The notes beneath the pieces were generated by a model that ran no database searches, was not told the origin of the DNA, and was given only the letters and a program-made list of their open reading frames with translations. Below are positions 9,497 to 19,839 of a stretch of 64,000 nt of DNA, in pieces. The translations under genes were made by a program, and so were the position numbers. Each line of letters begins with the position of its first letter. Positions within the stretch are counted from its first letter, which is position 1. Where the stretch lies: the NCBI RefSeq assembly GCF_016756315.1, contig NZ_AP024235.1, positions 1,364,001 through 1,428,000 on the forward strand. Reading direction: 5' to 3'. This stretch comes from Alteromonas sp. KC3. Its GTDB lineage: Bacteria > Pseudomonadota > Gammaproteobacteria > Enterobacterales > Alteromonadaceae.

Positions 9497-9790
9497 AATA
9501 AATTCCTCTAATTTTTTTGAACGAACAAACAAAACCGATATATTGTTTTTATACTCGGTAATTCTATTAAAGCTATTATTGTGCCAGTTTGAAAAAATTG
9601 ATATAAATCAGTTGCTTACAATGGTTTTGTGTTGATTTGTCACAGTTTTGACGGTGTCGAGAGAAATGGTAGGGTTACGCTAGGCAATGAGGTGCCAAAT
9701 ATTTGAATAGCAGGGGAAAAACTGTGCCTAGCCTTCTAAAGTTCAAAGGGAAAGGGCAGTGGTGATATCAACTGCCCGCATGATGAAAGG

Positions 9791-12700
9791 TTAGAAATTT
9801 GATTGGCCTAAGAGTGTGTGAAGTTTCTGGTTTTCTGATAGCAGCTTTTCGAAACGCTCCGCGTTTAACGGGCGGCTGTACAAAAAGCCCTGCAGCATTT
9901 CACAATCGTAGCGACGAAGAATATTAAGCTGTGCTTCCTCTTCTACACCTTCAGCAACCACTTTAAGGCCGAGATTGTGTGCAATATTAATGATGGCCGC
10001 TGCCATATGCCTATCTACATTGCTCTTTGCAATGTCGTCGATAAAGGCCTTATCAATTTTAAGCGTATTGAGCGGGAAGCGTTTTAAGTACGCCAACGAT
10101 GAGTAGCCTGTACCAAAATCATCAAGAGCAAGGTGGATGCCTCGTTCGCGTAGACGGTTCATCATTCTAAGCCCATTTTCGGGGCTTTCCATCAAGGTGC
10201 CTTCGGTGATTTCGCACTCTAAGTGCAGCGGCGACAAACCTACTTCGTTTAATATCTTATTAATGCGTTCGTCTAAATCTGGCAATTCAAATTGTTTAGC
10301 CGAGATATTGACCGCAACACGGCCGCTAAACATACCTTGGTTAACCCAACGTTTAGTATCAGCACAGGCCTTGCGCAATACTTGTTCGCCAATTTCTATA
10401 ATTTGCCCAGTTTGTTCAGCTAGGGGGATGAATTGGCCGGGGCTGACAATGCCTTTTTGAGGGTGCTCGAAACGCACTAGGGCTTCCATACTGACTAGTT
10501 TGCCAGATGCTATATCTACCTTAGGTTGGTAGTAGACAGTGAAAAGGTCGTCTTTTATGCCTTGTCGAATAAGGTTCTCAATTTGCAATTGTCGCACTGC
10601 GTTTTGATTCATCTCACCACTAAAGAACTGATAGCTATTACCACCATTATTTTTGGCAAAATACATCGCAGTATCAGCGTTCTTTAGCATTTCTTGTGGT
10701 GAGGTGCCATCGTCAGGGAAAAATGCAATCCCAATGCTTGCCCCTAACACAAACTCTTGCTTATTAATAATGAACGGCCTAGATAGCGTGTCTAGCAAGT
10801 TTTGCGCGTAATGGGTAACAGTATGAATATCGGCATTATCTTCCATTAAAATACTGAATTCATCACCACCTAGGCGATAACATGTAGCGCTCTTGCCAGT
10901 TATACGTTGAAGACGCTTGGCAATTTGTTTAATGAGGATATCACCCGTTTGATGGCCTAACGAGTCATTAATCTTCTTGAAGTTATCCATGTCTAAACAA
11001 AGAAGGGTATGCTGTGTTCCCTTACGTACCAAGTTTTGGTGGCTTGCTTGGAAAAATGAGCGGTTTGGTAACTCGGTAAGCGGGTCGGTATTCGCAAGCT
11101 TAAGTAGCTCTTTTTCGGTACTTTTGCGCGATGTTATATCACTAAATACGCCAACAAAATGGCTGATTTTGCCATCTTCATCGTGTACTGCATCGATATT
11201 CAGTTCCATTTCATAACGTTCGCCATTTACACGAACGCTTTCAACTTCACCCGACCAGTTGCCTTTTGATTTCAACGTCTTTTTAATTTCTTCGGTAAAT
11301 GCATCAGGATACAAATGAAAGTGCATATAGCTGGCAAGCGCTTGATCTCGTGTTTCACCTGTGTAAGTGCAATAAGCGTAGTTTACGCTGATGAATTTAA
11401 ACTGTGTATTGGTAATAAATACACCTTCTGAAATATTCTCTATAGAGCGCTTAAAGAGGTTTAGTTGCTCTTCTGCTTCTTTAAGATGGTGAATATTTTT
11501 AAGCGTACCTGTCATTCGAACCGGTTGTGAATTGTGGTCGCGCTCTACTACTTTTCCTCGATCCAGAATCCACACCCATTGGTTTTTAAATGTTTTCGCT
11601 CGGTATGCAAGCTCGTAGAATTCGCTCTTACCCTCTAGATGCTCGCGCAATGCGTCTTGAACGCGATTGATATCATTCGGGTGAATGTTTGCATCATATG
11701 CGCCCGTGGTTCGTATATCATCTTGCGGAAAATCGAGTGTTCCCCATGTGTTAGCACGGTAAACTTGTCCTCGATACACGTCCCAATCCCACAGTTCATC
11801 GCCAGAACTCCACAGCGTTAGTTTAAGACGCTCCTCAGACTCTTTAATGGCTTGTTGGTTTGCTTTGCGCAATTGATATTGTCGGATAATGAAACCAAAA
11901 ACCGCCATCGCAATTATGCAGTAAAATACAAGGGCGACAGAGTGTAGCCACGGTGGACGAGCCAACTTTACTCTTAAAGAACGACTTTCCGACCACAATT
12001 TACCTGGCTCCTTTGCCTGTACTTCGAATTGGTAATCACCGAATGAAATGTTATTGAATTGAGCTGTACGTTCATTGCCAATGTAAACCCATTCATTATC
12101 GATGTTAGATAGCTTGTAGCGATAGTTGACTTGGTCTGGATAAACTGGGTTCACAAGTTCAAAAGTGATACTGAATCGAGATTCAAAATAATCTAGTTCT
12201 ACAAGATCTTGATACGAAATATTGGAAATAGGGGGCTTAAAACCGAGTGCGTTTTCACTTGAAATCTCAGAAAGACCAAACGTCTTCTGAGGATTTGAGC
12301 CAAATATACTGAACCGATATAATTGTGGACTTAGTGTTCTAGGTTGTTTACTTACCGCGCCTTGACGCGTTGTCGCAATTTTATTTATACCCTTGTTACC
12401 ACCAAAATAAATAATATCGTTGGACGTTGCAATGACAGAACCTTCACCGAGCGAATTATACTCTAATTGGTCATTCGATATACTATCCGATTGAGTAAGC
12501 GAGGGGAGTGACACTTTGTGAATACCCGCAGTATCCGAGTACCAAATGCTATTCCCGACTGCTGTTGTAGAGGTGATAAATCCATTATTGTTATTTCTGT
12601 CCTGCTTTTTTACTACCTCAAGCGTAGTTTTGTCTAACTTTAGGACACCATCAGAACGAGTTGTGAGCCAGATACCGTCATCTGTTTCATGAACGCCGTA

Positions 12701-14353
12701 TACCATAGATTTTACGCCGGCTTTAGCGTCCAAGACTTTTTCAATTTCGTTGGTGTCAATAGAATACACGATTAACTTTTCGCTGCTTCGAAACCAGACT
12801 CTTTGTTTATCATCTGAATAAATCGCGTAGATTCTTCCGAAATCACCCTCTAAGTTAACTTCAAAGTTGTCATCAGGGATATTCGTGTATCTCTCATACC
12901 CTGAATTAACTGAATAAACTTTTCTTTCACCAAGCTGAAGCCAAATTGCCGAATTGCTCTTAAAAATGTGGTCGATAAAAGCGCCTTCAAAGAAAGTTCG
13001 TACATTCCTTAGATCGTTGCCAGATTTTTCCAGCAACATTAGACCATTAGAAGTTGCTACCCAAAACCGACCATATTCATCTATTTCTAAGTCCCAAAAC
13101 GAAAGCGAATCGCCATATGAACTGAAGATATTATAGAATTCAACATCTCCATTCTCGTTTGAAATTTTCCCCACACCGCGTTGTTGAGAGATTAGGTAGA
13201 CTTCCCCTTCTTTTGACTCAGCAAATCCCCACACCGTTGAGTAGTTGTCATCATCTCGTCTATTGGAATTGTAAACCGGTTGAAAATTGACACTGGCATA
13301 TTCGGGGTGATATCTAAATGCACCTTGCTTAAATGTTGCTGCCCACACTACACCTGTTCTGTCTTTCATAACTTTCATTAGAATTGCAGAAGGAAGTCCA
13401 GTAACGTCATAGTTTTCAGAGTTTAAGTGAACAAAATCGAGAGATGTAGAGCGCTGAATATCAATTTTTGCAGCTTCTGGAAACACAAATAGACCTTTGA
13501 AAGTTCCCAGCCAAATATCGCCATCAACCAACGTCATTGAAAACGAATTTAACTCGCCTTCAATACCTAAGTCTTCACCCAAAAGTTCTTTGACCATTAA
13601 GCCGTTGGATGCGTAGATTTTTATACCTTCGTTTGTCGCCAGCCAATAATTTCCATTTATAACCTGCAGATCATGGAGAGCTCTTACATCTAATGAGATA
13701 GCCCATGGGTTAACTTTTCTTAGGCTGAAAACCTCGTTGCTTGACGAGTCTATGATTCTCGCACCAAATTTATTTGAGCCTACCCATATCCTATTAGCTT
13801 CCTCAAATATTACTTTTATGAAGCTATCTTCTTCAAAAACTCTAGTTACAACGCTGATTTTGGAAGTGTCTTTCGAAAATCGATAGAGGAACTTTGTGTC
13901 GCTGAATAGAATGTCGCCGTTTTTCGCCTCAGAAATGGCACTTATAAAATCGTTTTTTATAACGGAATTGGTTTTATCAAAAACTTCGAAATCATCGCTT
14001 TCGGCGCGGTACAACGCCAGGCCTGATTGAGTACCTATCCACAGTTTTCCGTCGGAGTCGACGAAAAGAGTCTGTATGTAGCCCGAAGGTATTGAATGGG
14101 TGTCAATGTCTGAGGGATGATACTGCTTTACATTGTAGCCAGAGTATCGATTCAATCCATTGGATGTAGCGAGCCAAATATATCCGAGTTTATCTTCGAC
14201 AATATCTAATACAGCGGTATTGGATAAACCGTGCTTTTTATTTACTTCGGTGAAATGAAGATCAGAAACCTCTGTCGCTTTTGCGGGATGAACATACAGT
14301 CCCGACAAAACCAACCAAATTAGCGAAATTGAAAAAATTAGGGTTGAGCGCAC
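9791..14353 (-). CDS. Propeller-type sensor with PAS, GGDEF and EAL domains
   Basis: This 1520-residue membrane sensor has a signal peptide (about 1-26) and a long periplasmic region of two-component-regulator propeller repeats (motifs like IWLATSNGLNRY, LWIGTQSGLALY, IWLGTFKGLFVF) to about residue 680. It continues with a Y_Y_Y domain (about 710-795), one transmembrane helix near 800-820, two PAS domains (about 845-1110), GGDEF (motif LGGDEF near 1162) and EAL (MEALVRFEHP near 1289, then DDFGTGYSSL and AEGVEEEAQ). Both catalytic signatures are intact. The RxxD product-inhibition site upstream of GGDEF is not present. It likely senses an external ligand, perhaps a glycan as in related propeller sensors, and adjusts cyclic di-GMP. 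It has its own promoter region upstream. Confidence 0.92.
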   Translation of the reverse strand: MRSTLIFSISLIWLVLSGLYVHPAKATEVSDLHFTEVNKKHGLSNTAVLDIVEDKLGYIWLATSNGLNRYSGYNVKQYHPSDIDTHSIPSGYIQTLFVDSDGKLWIGTQSGLALYRAESDDFEVFDKTNSVIKNDFISAISEAKNGDILFSDTKFLYRFSKDTSKISVVTRVFEEDSFIKVIFEEANRIWVGSNKFGARIIDSSSNEVFSLRKVNPWAISLDVRALHDLQVINGNYWLATNEGIKIYASNGLMVKELLGEDLGIEGELNSFSMTLVDGDIWLGTFKGLFVFPEAAKIDIQRSTSLDFVHLNSENYDVTGLPSAILMKVMKDRTGVVWAATFKQGAFRYHPEYASVNFQPVYNSNRRDDDNYSTVWGFAESKEGEVYLISQQRGVGKISNENGDVEFYNIFSSYGDSLSFWDLEIDEYGRFWVATSNGLMLLEKSGNDLRNVRTFFEGAFIDHIFKSNSAIWLQLGERKVYSVNSGYERYTNIPDDNFEVNLEGDFGRIYAIYSDDKQRVWFRSSEKLIVYSIDTNEIEKVLDAKAGVKSMVYGVHETDDGIWLTTRSDGVLKLDKTTLEVVKKQDRNNNNGFITSTTAVGNSIWYSDTAGIHKVSLPSLTQSDSISNDQLEYNSLGEGSVIATSNDIIYFGGNKGINKIATTRQGAVSKQPRTLSPQLYRFSIFGSNPQKTFGLSEISSENALGFKPPISNISYQDLVELDYFESRFSITFELVNPVYPDQVNYRYKLSNIDNEWVYIGNERTAQFNNISFGDYQFEVQAKEPGKLWSESRSLRVKLARPPWLHSVALVFYCIIAMAVFGFIIRQYQLRKANQQAIKESEERLKLTLWSSGDELWDWDVYRGQVYRANTWGTLDFPQDDIRTTGAYDANIHPNDINRVQDALREHLEGKSEFYELAYRAKTFKNQWVWILDRGKVVERDHNSQPVRMTGTLKNIHHLKEAEEQLNLFKRSIENISEGVFITNTQFKFISVNYAYCTYTGETRDQALASYMHFHLYPDAFTEEIKKTLKSKGNWSGEVESVRVNGERYEMELNIDAVHDEDGKISHFVGVFSDITSRKSTEKELLKLANTDPLTELPNRSFFQASHQNLVRKGTQHTLLCLDMDNFKKINDSLGHQTGDILIKQIAKRLQRITGKSATCYRLGGDEFSILMEDNADIHTVTHYAQNLLDTLSRPFIINKQEFVLGASIGIAFFPDDGTSPQEMLKNADTAMYFAKNNGGNSYQFFSGEMNQNAVRQLQIENLIRQGIKDDLFTVYYQPKVDIASGKLVSMEALVRFEHPQKGIVSPGQFIPLAEQTGQIIEIGEQVLRKACADTKRWVNQGMFSGRVAVNISAKQFELPDLDERINKILNEVGLSPLHLECEITEGTLMESPENGLRMMNRLRERGIHLALDDFGTGYSSLAYLKRFPLNTLKIDKAFIDDIAKSNVDRHMAAAIINIAHNLGLKVVAEGVEEEAQLNILRRYDCEMLQGFLYSRPLNAERFEKLLSENQKLHTLLGQSNF

Positions 14354-14690
14354 CTACACACCTTTGGCAAACGCCATTTATTATTTTTTGTTTTTAACTG
14401 GCGGCTTCCCTAACAGCCAGAATAATAAATATGCCGAATTAACCGCATCGCTACAAGGATTTTTTAAGTTTAAGGGAATGATGGTTTACTTCTTAATCAA
14501 AGATCCTTTTCTCTCGATTCATTCTATCGGCCAAAAGTTGTAAATATTGAGAAAAGTATGCGTTCACGATGAGGAAGTCGGGTTTGCTGCTTTACCTGTA
14601 CTTAAGTAAATTAAACAACCCGCGCGTCTCGTTCATTGCCAGAAACACGCTTGGAATGAACGAAAAGCATAGCGGAAAAGTGAACACGCT
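14354..14690. other. Intergenic region upstream of the propeller GGDEF-EAL gene
   Basis: The 337 bases lie between two minus-strand genes. A 9-base inverted repeat (TCGTTCATT at 14629-14637 and AATGAACGA at 14655-14663) sits just past the protease stop and could fold in its transcript, but no T-run follows. A palindrome TACTTAAGTA lies at 14599-14608. The rest presumably holds the promoter of the sensor gene. No coding sequence was seen. Confidence 0.45.
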
Positions 14691-17438
14691 TTAATAATAC
14701 GGTATCTTTTGCTTGAACTCGGAAATACTGTTGATTGTACGTTTTTCTAGATTGGGAATATCTTCATATTTGCCGCGAGAATAAAGGACTAATTCACCGC
14801 AATACTCGCGATTTGCCAATTTTTCTGCGAAGGCCTGAATTTCTTCAAAACTCAACGCTTTCACACGCTCCGCTAGTTTCACATTTCTGTTAAAACCGAA
14901 ATCCTGAGTTCCCAAGCTCACCCATAGTCGTTGTGATTTCATGGATAAGGTAAGATCGCGTTCTTCCAATTGTTTTATAAGATTTTGCTGAATGTTGGGC
15001 CAATAAAAACGGTAAAATTCAATTTCTTGCAATTGTTGATACAAAAATTCTGTTGTGGCGTCTAACAAGTGCTTTGGACTGCATTGAGGACTTTGAATAT
15101 AAAAAGCCATGCCTGGGTGCTGATTGTGCGGCACATAACCGGTACCCACGATATAACCTAACTGTTGCTCTGTTCTAAGTGCGTTAAAGAAAGGCGCTGC
15201 TAGCATTTGCTCTAATACCATGCACAAGGCTGTGTCCGTTAAGCTTGACGATGGCGCTTGTAAGTAAAGTACAATCGCAGAGTCGTCATGGTCGCAGCAC
15301 ACTTCATGATACAGGCCTTTACCAACTGGCAGTTTAGAGACCGCGCGCGATAGGGGGCTACCATTTGCTCTGTCATTGAGTTCGCGCACATTGTTGGCAA
15401 ACCGCTTCGCTTCGTCACTAGCCCAATTGCCATGCATAAAGGTTTCAACAAAATAATGACTAAAGGCCTGCTCTCTGCACTGGAGCATTTGCTCATAGCT
15501 AATATTTCCCACTACATCCAGTAACTCAACCGGCGCTTGTGTATTTCTTTGAATCAAAACACTTAAACGTGAAAATAATCTGTTAGTAGGCTTGTTGAGC
15601 AATGAATTTTGTAAGCTCTGGGTTTGAAGCGCTTTGTGGTGATTAAAAGCACGTTCATCGGGAATATAGGTTTTTACTGCATTTAATAACTGATTGGCTA
15701 ACAGTGTTTGTTGGTTCGTAAAACCACGAGTATGAAGCGTAAAGCCCGCTTGATGGCCGTAAATTCGGTAATGTAACCCTGCTATTTCTGCGCGATAGTA
15801 TTTTGCTTGAAGATGGTCATTAAGTGCACCTAGCCAAATTCGTTTCGCAGCAACCGATTCAAGTGTGTTAGAAAAACTGTCGGCATCATATGAAACATAA
15901 ATATCGCCCTTAGGGCTGTGAAATTGCTGATCTTGTGCAAACCAAAAGCGATAGTCTGAATCATCAATTAGCTTATTTGGCACGTTATAGCCTTGCTCGG
16001 GGAGTATTAACTGATATTCATCGCCAAGATAAGGGTTTGGGGGCGGAAGTCTTAAAGCCTCAATTACTGGCGGTGTCGCAAGACTATCTAATACGGCGGG
16101 GTCTATTTTTTCAACGTGATATTCTGCCATGTAAAATGCGCAGACTTTAGTTGTTTTCTCACTTTTGGAGATAACTTTTATTCGAACATTTTGACCCGTA
16201 AAATATGACAGAGCGTGCACCAATACGCTTTTGTCATAACTGCCTATTGTCGAGCGTAAAATGTTAACTTCATCGGCACTGAAAACGAATAAATGTTGAG
16301 CGTATTCTGCAACTAAGCCCAGCGGTTTGACATTTTCCTCATATTCCAACGCAAGTGCATTTAGCTTGGCTTTTTCGTCGTAACGCCATGCTTCATCCAC
16401 TGCTTTTTTTATCAGCTCAATATAGCAAAATAGCGCGCGTAGTATTTCAGTCTTGTTTTCTAGCCCTTTTTGAGTGAGTTGAAAGCTAACATTAAAATCT
16501 TTGAAGTGGTCGCCTTCTATACCAGAACCCGCAATTAAATTAAGTGCCCAGTCTTGCTCTTTCAAATAAGCCAGTAAGCTACCTTCTCCTTCATCACCGA
16601 TAAGATGACTAATGTAATTTAACGGTTTGCTTCTAAAGTCATTTTGCAGCGCTGGTAACGCAAAGGTGACGATCATCCGCTTGGCATCCTGTAAGGGATG
16701 GATATTTATTTGAATGCCAAGTTCATTTTCTGTGTAAAGGGCGGGCCAGTCATCATTCGCCAACGCTCCTGACTCTAATGAACCAAAACACTGGTTTACT
16801 AATGATGATAGTTGGTCAAACGGCATGGGACTGGCAATACAAAGGCACATATTGTTAGCACAATAATATGTTGAATGGAGTGCTTTTAGACGTTGCTTAA
16901 GTTCAGTTGCAGAGTGTTTTGAAAAGGTGTCGCTATTGCCCACTGAAAACTTAGAAAATGGGTGGGCAGGGTTACACGTCTCTTTATGAATTTGATAAAG
17001 CCTGCGTAGATCATCTTTTTTCTTAAACTCAAATTCAGCGTGAATGTTGTTAATTTCTTTGCTTAGCGAGTCTTCCTCAAACAAAGGTTGCCGAAGCATG
17101 TCGGCAAATGCTGGCAACGTTTGCGCAAGGGCATCGCCAGTACAGCTGAAATGGTAGTTTGTATACTCCGTGCCTGTCCAAGCGTTTATCGTACCACCGT
17201 GCTGCTCTATAAAACCGTTAATTGCATTAGGTTTAGGTAAGTGTCGACTGCCCATAAACAGCATATGCTCAAGCAGGTGTGCAAGCCCCTGACAGTCTTG
17301 GGGGTCATAAAAATGGCCTGCTCTAACCGCCATGGAAACGTAGGACTCAGTGGCGGATGGGGTGTGACATAACATTGCACGCATACCGTTAGGCAAGGTA
17401 ATGTGGTGCGCATTTTCAAAGTTTATAGTGTTACTCAC
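14691..17438 (-). CDS. Insulinase-family (M16) zinc metalloprotease
   Basis: The 915-residue protein has the inverted zinc motif HLLEH at residues 54-58 and the third zinc ligand Glu in HAEFE (about residue 135, 76 residues after the motif as expected). These are M16 family hallmarks. The length and the four-domain arrangement fit pitrilysin and insulin-degrading enzyme. It has no signal peptide that I can recognise, unlike E. coli pitrilysin (PtrA), so it may be cytoplasmic or exported another way. A C-terminal region with RTEQQLGYIVGTGY matches the conserved substrate-channel motif. It degrades peptides. The gene is monocistronic and divergent from sixA. Confidence 0.92.
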   Translation of the reverse strand: MSNTINFENAHHITLPNGMRAMLCHTPSATESYVSMAVRAGHFYDPQDCQGLAHLLEHMLFMGSRHLPKPNAINGFIEQHGGTINAWTGTEYTNYHFSCTGDALAQTLPAFADMLRQPLFEEDSLSKEINNIHAEFEFKKKDDLRRLYQIHKETCNPAHPFSKFSVGNSDTFSKHSATELKQRLKALHSTYYCANNMCLCIASPMPFDQLSSLVNQCFGSLESGALANDDWPALYTENELGIQINIHPLQDAKRMIVTFALPALQNDFRSKPLNYISHLIGDEGEGSLLAYLKEQDWALNLIAGSGIEGDHFKDFNVSFQLTQKGLENKTEILRALFCYIELIKKAVDEAWRYDEKAKLNALALEYEENVKPLGLVAEYAQHLFVFSADEVNILRSTIGSYDKSVLVHALSYFTGQNVRIKVISKSEKTTKVCAFYMAEYHVEKIDPAVLDSLATPPVIEALRLPPPNPYLGDEYQLILPEQGYNVPNKLIDDSDYRFWFAQDQQFHSPKGDIYVSYDADSFSNTLESVAAKRIWLGALNDHLQAKYYRAEIAGLHYRIYGHQAGFTLHTRGFTNQQTLLANQLLNAVKTYIPDERAFNHHKALQTQSLQNSLLNKPTNRLFSRLSVLIQRNTQAPVELLDVVGNISYEQMLQCREQAFSHYFVETFMHGNWASDEAKRFANNVRELNDRANGSPLSRAVSKLPVGKGLYHEVCCDHDDSAIVLYLQAPSSSLTDTALCMVLEQMLAAPFFNALRTEQQLGYIVGTGYVPHNQHPGMAFYIQSPQCSPKHLLDATTEFLYQQLQEIEFYRFYWPNIQQNLIKQLEERDLTLSMKSQRLWVSLGTQDFGFNRNVKLAERVKALSFEEIQAFAEKLANREYCGELVLYSRGKYEDIPNLEKRTINSISEFKQKIPYY

Positions 17439-17597
17439 GTTTTCTCGATAGTAGTCGTAAACGCCTTACTGCCGTGGCGAAGGTTGAGTTAGTGTCCGCG
17501 AAACGACTGATAATGTATAAAAATTCTCACTATTCGGCGTTTAACGCTATGCGTGGTTACTGCTCTCTGTTATCGTTACCATACTTTCATTAATACT

Positions 17598-18125
17598 ATG
17601 CGCAATGTTATGTCAGGTCAAAGTAGCAACGACGACATTTATTTGTTTATTATGCGTCACGGCGAGGCTGAATCGCCTCGATTGGATGACAGAAGTAGGC
17701 AATTAACGGCAGTTGGTCGAGAACAATCCAAAGCTGCAGCGGCATGGTTAAAACATCACTATTGTGAGAGTGGACGAGTGGACTTAGCGCTAGTAAGCCC
17801 ATACCGTCGCGCCAAACAAACTCACGACATGGTGTCTTTAGACATTGTTGCTGACAAACTAGAAAGCAGCGAAGATATCATCCCTGAAGGCTCTCCCAAA
17901 CTGGTGAGCGACTACATTGATGCGCGAGTTCACGCCGCAATAAATGCAAAAAAGCCCATTCGTTCAATGCTCCTAGTAAGCCATATGCCATTTGTTAGTT
18001 ATTTGGTCGATGAACTTTGTCAATCTTATACAACAAGTTTGTTTTCAACGGCTTCTATTGCGGTAGTTAAGTATTCTCTTAGAGAGCACAAAGGTACGTT
18101 AGTTACGCATTATCAAGGGTTGTAG
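17598..18125 (+). CDS. sixA: Phosphohistidine phosphatase SixA
   Basis: This histidine-phosphatase fold protein has the catalytic motif MRHGEAE, a second conserved region LVSPYRRAKQTHD, and VSHMPFV near the C-terminus holding the second catalytic His. SixA removes phosphate from histidine phosphotransfer proteins such as ArcB or PtsO-type carriers. E. coli SixA begins almost directly at this motif. Here about 20 extra residues precede it. The start is uncertain: ATGs lie at 17598 and 17610, a GTG at 17553, and none has a strong ribosome site. The gene is divergent from the M16 protease gene. Confidence 0.85.
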   Translation: MRNVMSGQSSNDDIYLFIMRHGEAESPRLDDRSRQLTAVGREQSKAAAAWLKHHYCESGRVDLALVSPYRRAKQTHDMVSLDIVADKLESSEDIIPEGSPKLVSDYIDARVHAAINAKKPIRSMLLVSHMPFVSYLVDELCQSYTTSLFSTASIAVVKYSLREHKGTLVTHYQGL

Positions 18126-18235
18126 TACAACCCAAAACTATTCCCGCTTTTTTACAAAAAAACGTTAAGTTAATTTTTGTATGGTCGATAGATTGACTGA
18201 GAGTGTCAGAAATTATTCTATTGAAGGGTTGGGAA

Positions 18236-18424
18236 ATGGACAGCAAATCTATTCCTGAGCTCCTAAAGCGTTCATTGCAATCACATATGGCAGAAGCAGA
18301 TTTACGCGAAGACGAGGAGACTCAGGATATCATTGCAAAACTATCAGTTTTGTCAGACAAGGTGGCAGCCGCCAAAGCAAAGGCACTGGCAAATAGAGCG
18401 CAGCGCCTTGTCGATGATAATTAA
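18236..18424 (+). CDS. Small acidic helical protein of unknown function
   Basis: The start at ATG 18236 is supported by AAGGG eight bases upstream. The frame is also open from a GTG at 18203. The 62-residue product (MDSKSIPELLKRSL start) is helical, charged and has no membrane segment, with an alanine/lysine-rich stretch AAAKAKALANRAQ near the end. Its stop codon overlaps the stop of the convergent CorB-type gene within a shared TTAA. No family is recognised. Confidence 0.55.
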   Translation: MDSKSIPELLKRSLQSHMAEADLREDEETQDIIAKLSVLSDKVAAAKAKALANRAQRLVDDN

Positions 18425-19722
18425 TTCGGCCTTTCTGTACCGTTATCCCGCGGAGCAACGTAGTACTCGGGCATAATTCGAACGGTTTTAATCATGTTCT
18501 CGGTAATATCGACTATCTCTAATGGATAACCCGCCAAGCGCACGCTTATTTTGTTTTCAGGAATATCTTCAAGGTATTCAAGCAACAAACCATTTAACGT
18601 TTTCGGACCTTCTGTTGGTAGATTCCAGTTCATCTCTTTGTTAAGTTCACGAACGTTGGCACTGCCATCTACTAGTACAGACCCATCCTGTTGTACATGT
18701 GCTTCTTTACTGTGGTCAGGCACCATGCTCGTCGTGAAGTCACCGATGATTTCTTCCAAGATATCTTCTAATGTAACCAAGCCCATAATGTCACCGTACT
18801 CATCCACAACCAACGCAATGCGTTCTTTTTCGGCTTGGAATTTATACATTAGCGTGTGAAGTGGGGTGGATTCTGGAGTGTAGTAAATCTCGCGAACCGC
18901 ACGTAGTAGACTCGACTTTGTGAATTGATCTTTAGATAACAGTCTCAATGCATCACGAACGTGTACAAAACCCACCGCATCATCAATACTGTCGCGGTAC
19001 AAAAGTACTCGCGTGTGCTGTGCATGGGTAAGTGACTTCTGGATCTTTTTCCAATCATCGTTGATATCGATAGCGAAAATTTCAGCGCGCGGAACCATTA
19101 TGTCTTCCGCGGTTACACTCTCTAAATCGAGAATACTAACCAACATATCTTGGTGCTTTTTGGGGATCATGGTGCCAGCTTCAAACACAACTGTTCGCAG
19201 CTCTTCACGGCTTAATGAATCGTCGCTACCGTTTGCTGGACTTATTCTTAAAAGAGCCAAAATACCATTTGTAATGCCGTTTATTGCCGCTACAAAAGGG
19301 TAGAGCAAGGTGAGCAAGGGGAGCAAAATGATTGAGCTTGGAAACGCAACTTTTTCAGGGTAGAGCGCAGCAAGCGTCTTCGGCGTCACTTCTGCAAATA
19401 TCAGTAGTACCAAAGTAAGACCAAAAGTAGCAGCAAATAACCCCCAGTAATCTCCAAATAACCGGATACACAAGATAGTTGCTAATGACGATGCAGCAAT
19501 ATTGACAAGATTATTACCGATAAGGATGAGACCTATAAGGCGGTCAGGTCTGTCGAGTAGCTTAGCAACGCGGATAGCTGAGCGGTTACCTTCGCCTTGA
19601 AGGTGCTTAAGTCGATAGCGGTTTATCGACATCATTCCAGTTTCAGAACTAGAAAAATACGCAGATAGAAGTATGAGTACGCCGAGCGCGATAAACAGCG
19701 TACTCGTAGATATGTCGTCCAA
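18421..19722 (-). CDS. yfjD: CorB/YfjD-type membrane protein with DUF21, CBS pair and CorC domain
   Basis: The 433-residue protein has an N-terminal DUF21 membrane domain with about four helices (residues 5-145), containing SSSETGMMSINRYRLKHL, which is the family signature. A pair of CBS domains follows (about 205-335, with VPRAEIFAID and VVDEYGDIMGLVTLEDILEEIIGDF), then a CorC_HlyC transporter-associated domain to about 420. This is the CNNM/CorB family, associated with magnesium and cobalt efflux. The gene lies upstream of nothing on its strand except ypjD (117 bases away), and the yfjD-ypjD-ffh order is shared with E. coli. The symbol follows E. coli naming by synteny. Confidence 0.9.
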   Translation of the reverse strand: MDDISTSTLFIALGVLILLSAYFSSSETGMMSINRYRLKHLQGEGNRSAIRVAKLLDRPDRLIGLILIGNNLVNIAASSLATILCIRLFGDYWGLFAATFGLTLVLLIFAEVTPKTLAALYPEKVAFPSSIILLPLLTLLYPFVAAINGITNGILALLRISPANGSDDSLSREELRTVVFEAGTMIPKKHQDMLVSILDLESVTAEDIMVPRAEIFAIDINDDWKKIQKSLTHAQHTRVLLYRDSIDDAVGFVHVRDALRLLSKDQFTKSSLLRAVREIYYTPESTPLHTLMYKFQAEKERIALVVDEYGDIMGLVTLEDILEEIIGDFTTSMVPDHSKEAHVQQDGSVLVDGSANVRELNKEMNWNLPTEGPKTLNGLLLEYLEDIPENKISVRLAGYPLEIVDITENMIKTVRIMPEYYVAPRDNGTERPN

Positions 19723-19839
19723 TTAGGGGGTCCTGTCTTTAACTAGCCTTCAAATGTAGTAATTTGATGGCATTGTTTCAAGCGAAAAATGCAGAAAACA
19801 CGCTAATTGCTTAGAAAATGCTGTTATCTAATTTGCCAA

